Below are positions 56,481-64,000 of a stretch of 64,000 nt of DNA, in pieces. The DNA lies in contig NW_022098069.1 of assembly GCF_002288925.2 (NCBI RefSeq), positions 86,349,606 to 86,413,605 on the forward strand, read 5' to 3'. The position numbers were made by a program, and so were the translations under genes. The notes under the pieces are model-generated. The model was not told the DNA's origin and did no database searches. It was given only the letters and a program-made list of their open reading frames with translations. This stretch comes from Delphinapterus leucas. Taxonomy: Eukaryota; Chordata; Mammalia; Artiodactyla; Monodontidae. Each line of letters opens with the position of its first letter. The first letter of the stretch is position 1.

Positions 56481-58262
56481 TCACACTTTGGTTCTGGGAA
56501 GAAGCAAGTCCCAGGAGAGTTAATGCTGCTTCCTCAGACAACTTTCCAGCCCCGGATAGAGCTAAGGGGGTCCCTAGTGTGGTTTGGTTGAGGGGCACCT
56601 GCTCCAAAATGCTTCCCTTGTCCCCTCCCTGCAGTGTCGCCAGACCCATTTGTTTGGGCCAAGCCCTCATCTGCTGTCACTGCAGGTGGCCCTGAGCAGG
56701 TAACGGGGAAGCCAGTCTTACGTAAGCTTTTCAGCAATGTCTTTCCTGGAGCAGGTTTGGAGTGCCTGTGGGATTTCCAAAATAAAGGGAGTTCAGTGAG
56801 GACCAAGGGTGGCTGGTGACATAGGGGTTGACACACATTTGTTCTGGGCTTGGGTGCATTTTGGTGTTTTGCTTCTTATCTAAATACAGCTGTTGACAAT
56901 ACCAAGTTCAAGGGTGGGATTTTAAAACGTGGGCAAAATAGCTTAACACAGAAGGAACAGGACGAAAAGAAATGCAACAGTACTTTAAAATCAGGTGGTA
57001 AAATGAATGAACTCTAGGACATCAATGAGAATGGTGAAGCCGGCAGCTCTGAGGGCCTGTCCACCAACAGAAGCATCCACAAATCAAGCAAAAACTGTTA
57101 GAACCAACTTTGCCAGAACGCTGAGAAACAGTCAGCAGTTCACAGCAACCAAGCAAGTTCTGAATCAAGAAAAAAGCAACTGAAAACAGGAGGGCTCTGT
57201 GGTGTTTTCATTCGGCCCACACCACTCCCACGACTCAGCAGCCTCCTGCCCAGAGTGGGACCCTGTCCCTGCTTCCAGGCACAGACCTTATTCGCAAAGA
57301 ATAGTGTTTGTCTGTTCTAACTCGTCTGGGGGCTGCCCGAAGGACTGACACGGGCATTGTTTCCCCATCTCGGAACTGTCTCCAGTCAGAAAAGTGGCCG
57401 CGCTGGAAAACTTCCTAAGGTCAACCACAAAAGACCTCAGTCGAGGCAAATAACAGAGCCTGAAAGCTTGGGAGGAAAAGCTGGGGAGAGAGGGTCTTTG
57501 AGAAATAGGGCATTCAAAGCCCCGTGCATATCGGGAAATCTAGAAGCCGCATGCAGGCCCGGGGCAGCCCATACACCCCAAATCCCTGCACAGATCCTAA
57601 GCTTCACCCCGTGGCCACGAGTGGAGGTCAGCCCTGCAGGAGGGCCCAGCACAGGGCTGCCCACAGAGGTTGGACAGGCTCCTTTTTCTTCCTTTTCTCT
57701 CTCTCTGTCTCTGCTGATCTGACGTGCTCACTCCATCAGGGAGACTTGGGGTGTGCGCACGGCTAGGCGAGGATGGCCTAGCAAGGAGGAGGGGCCCTGG
57801 GTGCCCACCGGCCCCTGTGCTTCTCAGGCTCAGCTTTAATCTTTGGAGAGTGGCACGATTACACGCTGCCGGATGTGGAGTTGGTTCTTATTCTGTCTGA
57901 ACGCCAGGACAGGGCCCTTCCTTCTGTAGGAGGCAAGGCACAGGCTGCTTATCCAATCCTGCAGGAGGCCCAGAAGCAGCCACTACTGCAGCACCCACAG
58001 GCAGGCCCCAGGCCCCAGGCCTCCTCCTGTCTGCCTGGTACTCCGGTGGTGGAGCCACTTTTTGGGTTTGGGGTGTGGATACCCCAGAACCTGGCTGGCG
58101 GCTGACACGGACGCTTTAGATGCTGACTGTCTCCCCTACCGTACTACAGGCCTGACCTTGAAGTGGTTCTTGGGGTGTGAGGGGATGCGGGTGGTTTGGA
58201 CCCTTGAGGACCTCTTCAGACAGGTGCCAACGTGCCTGACAACATGCCATCTTTCCACGTAG
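56481..58262. other. POLN: Right end of the 37.5 kb POLN intron, no repeat recognised
   Basis: Mostly unique and increasingly GC-rich toward the exon. Open frames at 56390-57722 and 57875-58105 carry no recognised domain. The final acceptor tract is at 58235-58262. Confidence 0.5.
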
Positions 58263-58345
58263 GAAGGACGTTTCCCCAGAACGCGTGACGCGCGCAGACA
58301 GGGAGCAGACCAAGAAGGTTGTGTACTCGGTGGTCTATGGAGCAG
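58263..58345 (+). CDS. POLN: POLN exon carrying the O-helix (motif B)
   Basis: Fourth POLN exon, 83 nt: one base completing Trp, 27 codons, one base. It reads [18 protein letters not shown] then [23 protein letters not shown] fits the family A O-helix pattern R-x3-K-x3-(F/Y)-x3-YG, which holds the incoming nucleotide. The aromatic position is Tyr where Pol I has Phe, and the residue after the conserved Lys is also Lys; both are characteristic of polymerase nu. The acceptor is TTTCCACGTAG and the donor GCAG|GTAGGC. The exon sits at the end of the 37.5 kb intron in moderately GC-rich sequence with no repeat recognised within 1 kb. Confidence 0.96.
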
Positions 58346-60449
58346 GTAGGCTGTGGGTGGGCCTGAGGCCTCGGCGTCACCTGTAGGCCAGACGGAGGTG
58401 GCTCTGGTTGTGTACCTGCATTGAAATGTGGCTGTGGCTTACAGAAATCACTCTCAGCCCGTGGAACTCATTTTGTGCGTCCCTGCGTGCCGCTGTTGAC
58501 ACACATGTCGATGGTATTTGTGATGCACCAGACACCAGTCAGACCACTCACGCCCTTAACCCTCGGGGCTCCCAGCAACCTTTGCACGGAGAGTAGACGT
58601 GCAGAAGTGAGGGCCGACCAAAGCCTTCCCCAACCCCACATCACACCACCTGCTGGGGGCCACTCCTGTGCTTTGAGATGCTCCAGGAGCCCTTGTCGTC
58701 ACCCTATTCCCCTCCCCTTTTCCAGCCCCAGGACCCAAGGCAGAGCAACCTGCTCCCCTCCCCTCTCCCACCCTTTCCTCTCCCTTCCTGACCGTGGGCT
58801 CTCTGGGCTTTTTAAATTCTTTCTCCCTCTAGGTCTTGCTGCATCAGTGGGCCTGATGCCCCTCGGGAGTTGAGGGAGGGGGTCAGGAGAGGCTGTGGCC
58901 TGGCGGCCAGGCCTGTGTAGGCCCCTCCTGGATCAGTTCCACTTTGAGGAGCAGGGCTTGTGTAAAGACACGGAGAAGAGGGTCCCTCCCTGCCGTAGGA
59001 GCCCTGTGTCCGTTCAGGGAAGAGCTGCCAGCGCAAAACCCTGAGCAAACGTGTAGTCAGCTACAGGTAGGAGCCACCTCGGGCTTCTCCAGTGTGACTG
59101 CGGTGCCGTGTGACCTGCTTCCAAAGCGCCTCTTCCCGGACCGTGAGTGACCGACCTGCTTATGACGAGTCTGGAACCGCTTCAAACCTGCCAGGGCTGT
59201 GGTCTCAGCCGGGACTCGGGCAGGGGCGCTTCAGCTCCAGTCTCTGGCTGGCAGGCCTCCCCCGCTGCCCCCGCTACCCAGTGCACCCAGGGCCAGTCTT
59301 TGCTTCTGTCGGTCTGGCACCTTCTAGGGTATTCACTTTGTTATTTTCTGGGGAAGAAAAGAGCTCCACTTTGTAAATAAGCAATGAGTTATTAGCCGCT
59401 GCTTTGAGCCCTCACGCTGACAGGGTTCCCACCCCGGGCCTCGTGTCTGCCGCTCCCGTCGCCACCTGACAGCCGGGCTTCCGTGCACCTGTCGGGCTGC
59501 GTCTGCCTCGTGCGTGAAGTGGGGCCTTCATCTCCTGAAGGGCCGGCGTCCTGGGCTGCTGGGGCCCTTTGGAAACTCAGCAGAGAAGCCTTCAACCGCC
59601 TGGCTCCTGTGGGTTGCAATGCTGTGATTTCACCTAAACACGAGGGGTCTGGAAGCGGCTGCTCTGGGTGCTGGGGGCACATGGCCCCAGCCTGGCTTCG
59701 GGGTCGTGGTCATTGTGAGGATGACAAAAGGCCGTAGAGGGAGAGCAGGACCGGGACAAGCGAGAAGACGTACCCCCAGCCCGCGGGCAGCCTGATCCCC
59801 ACGCCTGCCTCAGCCCCTCTCCCCAGGGCTTGGGAGCCGCCAGCCCTCTGCCACCAGAGACCTGTCCCCCCCGAAATGGGAGTGCCTGCCCGCCTGCAGG
59901 CCTCGGCCCGGAGCACAGGCCCGGGGCTCACCGCTGCCCTCAGCCCACTGGACACAGCCGCCTGCCCAGCACTGTGCCCCACCAGGCCCGCTGGCAGCAG
60001 AAACCCCTGCTCCTCCCGTCCTGCCCTGAGCTCCTGCTACTCTTAGAGTCAGCGTGACCCTTGATTCTCCTCGCTGCGCATCTTAAGCTCACTCCACGTC
60101 CCGTCGCCAGGGCGTGCCGAGTGCCGGGCTCCAGGCCTCCTGCTCCGAGGGGCCGACGCTTGTACGATGAGACACACGAGCAGGCCTGCGGGGATGGCAC
60201 TGAGTGATCGGCAATGTCCAGCATGACTGCTGGGCCCAGGGGAGGCCCCTCACCAGGCCGGGCTGAGTTTTAAAGGATGTGCAGGAGCTGGTCAGGCCTG
60301 TGCCAGCATCCCTGGAGGCCCATGAGTGCCAGGCTCTCACGAGGCCCTGGAGCTGTAAACAAGAGTGAGAAGCTGTTATAGTTCAGCATGGGGCAAAGAG
60401 CACGTGGAGGAAAGGGAGTGAAGATTTCCTTCCTAAACTTAAAATTGCA

Positions 60450-60491
<42 letters not shown>

Positions 60492-61286
60492 CAATTAGCC
60501 CTCTGTGGGGAAAGCCAAACTGTATGTTCACGTGGCACCTATGAGGTGGGGTACCTCGCGCTCCCGCCAAGGGGATCCGTGCTCCCAGGGGTGCACCTGC
60601 GGAGACAGGCCTGCATTTTCACAACTGAAACAGCAGGAACCTGATCAGTTGAATCAAAGTGTGAAGGGAAGTTGTGTCGGAAGTGGGGACCCATGAACAC
60701 GAAGCACGGAACAGAAGCCCTCACAGAGCCAAACATTGTCCTACTTGGGGGGCAGGGGCACGGTGGCCTTAGAGTGTGACAGACCCCCCGGCAAGGGCAT
60801 GGGGAATAAGGACCAGGGCCTGGAGAAGTGACCAGACCCTCAGTCTCCGGCTCAGCCCATCTCTGCTTCTCTCAGAGTTGCCACATCACCGGCTTCTCTC
60901 AGAAGCAGGCTTTCTTCCTGTGCAGAGACCTTGGGATATCCCAACAGCTCTACAGAGGAAGGGAAAGGAATTCCTTCTCAGCCGTAGACACAGAAGGAGA
61001 AATGTGACTTCCGGCAGTGGCCATGGCACTCCGATCAGACCACCCTCCCACAGATATCAACTAGAAAGTATGCTAAAGTATAATAAACAACTACCTAAAG
61101 GTACTGAAAAGTGACCAAAAGCAGACAGAAATTGGAGGTGGGTTAACACTTGGAAGGAAGGAATAGCACAGGGTGAGTTTGCCGTTTTGTAGCTCTTCAC
61201 CTGAAGGCAAGCCTCTGTCTGTGTTGTGTGTGGCTAAAACTCCGACAGAAATCCAGGGTCTTACTGGCTTCAAGAAGCAGAGGGCA
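58346..61286. other. POLN: POLN intron (4,692 bp), left part, GC-rich
   Basis: No exon is recognised; contains the (CA)n at 60449-60487. The many open frames of 60-150 codons on both strands reflect GC content. Confidence 0.6.
60449..60487. repeat. (CA)n microsatellite
   Basis: About 19 uninterrupted CA units. Confidence 0.98.
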
Positions 61287-61607
61287 GGGGCTTCCTTGGT
61301 GGCACAGTGGTTAAGAATCCACCTGACAATGCAGGGGACATGGGTTCAAGCCCTGGTCCAGGAAGATCCCACATACCACGGAGCAACTAAGCCTGTGCGA
61401 CACAACTACTGAGCCCACATGCCACAACTACTGAAGCCCATGCACCTAGAGCCCATGCTCTACAACAAGAGAAGCCAGTGCAATGAGAAGCCCACGCACC
61501 ACAATAAAGAGTAGCCCCCCGCTCGCCACAACTAGAGAAAGCCTGCGCGCAGCAACAAAGACCGAAAGTAGCCAAAAATAAAAATTAATTAATTAATTGG
61601 GGAAAAT
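61287..61607 (+). repeat. CHR-type SINE, sense
   Basis: Full length, starting GGGGCTTCCTTGGTGGCACA and ending with an AATTAATTAATT tail. GGCAGAGG-like duplications lie on both sides. Confidence 0.93.
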
Positions 61608-61899
61608 AAAAGGCAGAGGAAAGAGGTCAGGGCAGCCAGTGAATCTGGAAAGTGAAGGGAAAAATCTCAGAAAGAGGAGAGTCAAAGGAGAACCCCGAAT
61701 TCTGGGCTTGAGCTCTGCCCAGATCTCTGGCTGACCCCTGACTGTGTGTGAAAAGGGCAGACTTCAAACAGCCCAGCTACTGCTGAAAGGCCTGATGCAC
61801 GCTTTCAGCTGCTGCTGACTGCAGGGGGACAAAGTTTGAAGTTTTGTTTTGTTTTTTTTTTTCTAAATCAGCACTGCTGAGAGAAACATAACAGAATCT
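61608..61899. other. No feature recognised
   Basis: T-run at 61843-61862. Confidence 0.4.
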
Positions 61900-62290
61900 A
61901 GAGTGTCTACAACATATCATTTATAATACAATAGCCAGAATACAAAACGTATGAAGAAAGAGGGTAACCCGGTCCATGCTCAAGAAAAGAGATGTGTGTA
62001 ACTGAGTCCCTTTGCTGTACACCTGAAACGAACGCAATGTTACAAATCAACTACACTTCAATTTTGAAAAAAGCAACAGACTATTGATACAGCTGTCAAC
62101 ATGGATGAACCTCAAAACATTATGGCAAATGAAAGAAGACAGCCAGATACAAAGGAGTATTTATAGTGAATAATTTATTACACCATTCATACAAAATTCT
62201 GGAACACAAAATTAATTTACAGTATGGCATACTTTGTGTTATATATATTTTACCACAAAAAATAATGAAAAGAAAATCTGCACTGATATA
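61900..62290 (+). repeat. L1 3' end pieces, sense
   Basis: CTGTACACCTGAAACGAACG and AATCAACTACACTTCAATTT are the artiodactyl L1 terminal sequence. An older L1M 3' piece follows (GGATGAACCTCAAAACATTA). Confidence 0.75.
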
Positions 62291-62341
62291 AAGCGAACAA
62301 GTGGTTTCCTGGGATCTGGAGTCGATTGCAACTCGCGTGTC

Positions 62342-62500
62342 GTCCTGGAACTCGGGGTGCTGTCCTAGAACTCGGGGTGCCGGCCTAGAGCTTAAGTGTC
62401 ATCCTAGAACTTGGGTGCCATCCTGGAACTTGGGGTGTCATCCTGGAACTCGGGTGTTTCCTGGAACTCGGGGTGCCATCCTGGAACTCGGGTGTCATCC
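62342..62500. repeat. 20-bp minisatellite, about 8 copies
   Basis: Unit close to TCCTGGAACTCGGGGTGYCA, with copies of 18-20 bp and few substitutions. It is copied in tandem 538 bp before the last POLN exon. The local open frame is a by-product of the repeat. Confidence 0.93.
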
Positions 62501-62639
62501 TGACCAGAGATCTTGCTATAAGAAGCTTCTCCAGAACACCTGCGTCCTCTAGGAACCAAATATTGGTCTGTACCAAAAGTTTTTGTCTCAAAAAAACATT
62601 CCAAGGATGGGAGCTCCTCGTATTTTGGCACTGAAAACT

Positions 62640-62800
62640 TCCCTTCCTCTTTTATTTGCCGGCCCTCTCCAGCCTCCCCCAGTTCTGGAAACAGGCTCCC
62701 TTCTGGACAGGCTGCAAGCAGGGACTACAGCTCCTTCACCAGGGCTTCACCTGCAGCACCTGCCAGGCCCTCAGTCAACATTGTTGAATAAATAAATGTT
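62640..62800 (+). repeat. L2 3' end fragment
   Basis: GGCTGCAAGCAGGGACTACAG, CTGCCAGGCCCTCAGTCAAC and TGTTGAATAAATAAATG are the normal L2 terminal motifs. Confidence 0.7.
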
Positions 62801-63037
62801 TAACAGGCTCCCGTCCAGACTGGCTGGCACCGAACACTTGGTCTGTAAAGCCAAAGCCAACACCATCCTGACCAATCAGAAGAGACCAGTGGTGCCAGTT
62901 GGGCCTTGACGCACCGAGTCTTCCAAGATCCCTTCTGTGGGCTCACTTCCACGTGTGGTGGTCACTGCCTGGTAGCTCGTGTCCTTGGAACCCGCTGGGT
63001 GAGAGGCTGGCCTCTGATCATGCTTCTACTCACACAG
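62801..63037 (+). other. POLN: POLN intron, right end with acceptor tract
   Basis: Unique sequence ending in the acceptor at 63019-63037. Confidence 0.6.
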
Positions 63038-63169
63038 GGAAGGAGCGGCTTGCTGCTTGCCTTGGAGTTCCCGTTCAGGAAGCTGCCCAGTTTTTGGAGA
63101 GTTTTTTGCAGAAGTACAAGAAAATCAAGGACTTCACCCAAGCAACCATTGCCCGGTGTCACCAGACAG
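63038..63169 (+). CDS. POLN: POLN exon, fingers segment after the O-helix
   Basis: Fifth and last POLN exon in the window, 132 nt. GG joins the preceding G to make Gly, then it reads [32 protein letters not shown] and ends CHQT plus the first base of Gly. This is the family A fingers region following the O-helix (LG-V at the turn, F-x3-Y-x2-I-x2-F spacing). The acceptor is CTTCTACTCACACAG and the donor ACAG|GTGAGC, both strong. A guanine-rich tract lies about 100 bases after the donor. The next exon (GRRR loop, then motif C) is expected to the right of the window. The open frame continues into the intron on both sides only by chance. Confidence 0.95.
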
Positions 63170-63267
63170 GTGAGCCAGCTGCTGCCAGAGCCGTTAGCAG
63201 GTGCCCCTCCCTCTCCCACACCCTCTCTGCAGTAGCCAGGTGGTCTCCCAGCCCCTGCTCCTCCAGT

Positions 63268-63321
63268 GGGTGGGCGAACAGATGGGAGGGTGGTGGGTTG
63301 TTGGGGGCTGGGTGGGTGGGG
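63268..63321 (+). promoter_or_regulatory. Guanine-rich tract with G-quadruplex potential, intronic
   Basis: At least eight runs of three or more G occur in about 54 bases on the POLN sense strand, 99 bases after the donor at 63170. Folding is inferred from run spacing only. Confidence 0.5.
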
Positions 63322-63445
63322 ACTGCGTGAGCATCCAGCCCCTGCTGGATAAATGGGACCAAAAGGCTCCACGTAAGGAGGGTCCAGAGCCAGGCTCTTC
63401 TTGAGGCAACAATACTAAGCTTGAGTTAGAAATGATAGATGGATA

Positions 63446-63570
63446 AAGAGGGAAGAGATATGGGAACATATGTATATGTATAACTGATTCACTTTGTTAT
63501 AAAGCAGAAACTAACACACCATTGTAAAGCAACTATACCCCAATAAAGATGTTTAAAAAAAAAAAAAAAA
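63446..63570 (+). repeat. Extremely 5'-truncated L1 (about 125 bp)
   Basis: Perfect 18-bp duplication AGAAATGATAGATGGATA at 63428-63445 and 63571-63588. The insert is the terminal L1 3' UTR (ATGTATAACTGATTCACTTTG, AATAAAG) with a poly(A) tail of about 17. Perfect flanks imply a recent insertion. Confidence 0.96.
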
Positions 63571-63639
63571 AGAAATGATAGATGGATAGATACACTGAGA
63601 GAGAGGTCCTGCACCTAAAAATGGAGAACTATGTCCTTA

Positions 63640-64000
63640 GGAAAAGCCTGTGGTATATCTACAAAATTTCGCCACAGTTTGGTCACAGATTGCAAAGAAT
63701 ATCAAATAGAGCATGTTCTGTGACCACAGTGGAATAAAAAGGTAGTTTATATCAATATGTGTGGCCATCCATCCATCTGCCTATTTGGAAAAATCATTGC
63801 ACTCCTAAATGATTTAAGATTTTAAAAAGAAGTCCCAAGCCAATGACAAGCATTTTAGCAATAAATGACAGTATAAGTATCTCAGTGAAAAACCGTAAGA
63901 CATGGCCAAGCGGACCTTCACTTAGAGATGAAGGAATTCTTTAAGAGTGCTTTAAAAAGAAAGAAAAATTTCTGAACATAAATGACTGTATTCAACACAA
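63640..64000 (+). repeat. Old L1 ORF2 fragment, sense, cut by the window end
   Basis: Landmarks are AAATAGAGCATGTTCTGTGACCACAGTGG and a codon pattern like the 51.9-kb copy. It is decayed and continues beyond the window. Confidence 0.65.

Overview
The window is nuclear DNA from a cetacean, most likely a toothed whale. The evidence is at least twenty copies of the cetartiodactyl tRNA-Glu-derived SINE (CHR type), including a short young form I associate with odontocetes, plus artiodactyl-type L1 3' ends, old mammalian L1M, L2, MIR, MLT1 and Tigger elements, and no bacterial gene structure. The species assignment rests on recognising repeat families from memory; no search was run.

The only protein-coding gene I can support is on the + strand: five consecutive internal exons of POLN (DNA polymerase nu, a family A translesion/cross-link repair polymerase), at 18685-18742, 19695-19769, 20683-20797, 58263-58345 and 63038-63169. 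All five have AG/GT boundaries and join in one open frame with matching phases (463 nt, about 154 residues). They run from just after the conserved HP before NIQG, through motif A (the catalytic Asp codon is split by an intron), through the O-helix pattern R-x3-K-x3-Y-x3-YG, into the fingers. The preceding exon was not found in the first 18.7 kb, and the following exon (motif C region) must lie beyond the right edge. Introns are 952, 913, 37,465 and 4,692 bp. Everything else is intronic or upstream intronic sequence.

Layout: 1-85 is a SINE tail; 180-1165 is a GC-rich block that looks like an isolated antisense L1 5' UTR; 1.4-6 kb holds SINEs, an old L1 piece and an LTR-like stretch; 8.0-14.1 kb holds L1 3' ends, a sense L1 ORF2 relic and L2 pieces; 14.4-16.2 kb holds a SINE nested in a SINE and a small processed retrocopy; 16.3-18.3 kb holds antisense L1 and a young SINE. 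Then come three POLN exons in 2.1 kb. The 37.5 kb intron holds L1 relics in both orientations, a MLT1 LTR-internal-LTR element (25.8-27.8 kb), a solo MLT1 LTR (50.8-51.2 kb), a decayed Tigger DNA transposon (52.6-55.0 kb) and many SINEs. The last intron holds a SINE, a 20-bp minisatellite and L1 tails.

The most unusual signal is an inverted repeat of about 520 bp, roughly 97% identical by eye, at 8034-8549 and 40164-40684. It lies inside two L1 copies that are only about 80% similar immediately alongside, suggesting inverted-repeat gene conversion across a 31.6 kb interval that contains three POLN exons. I found no new multi-gene system here.
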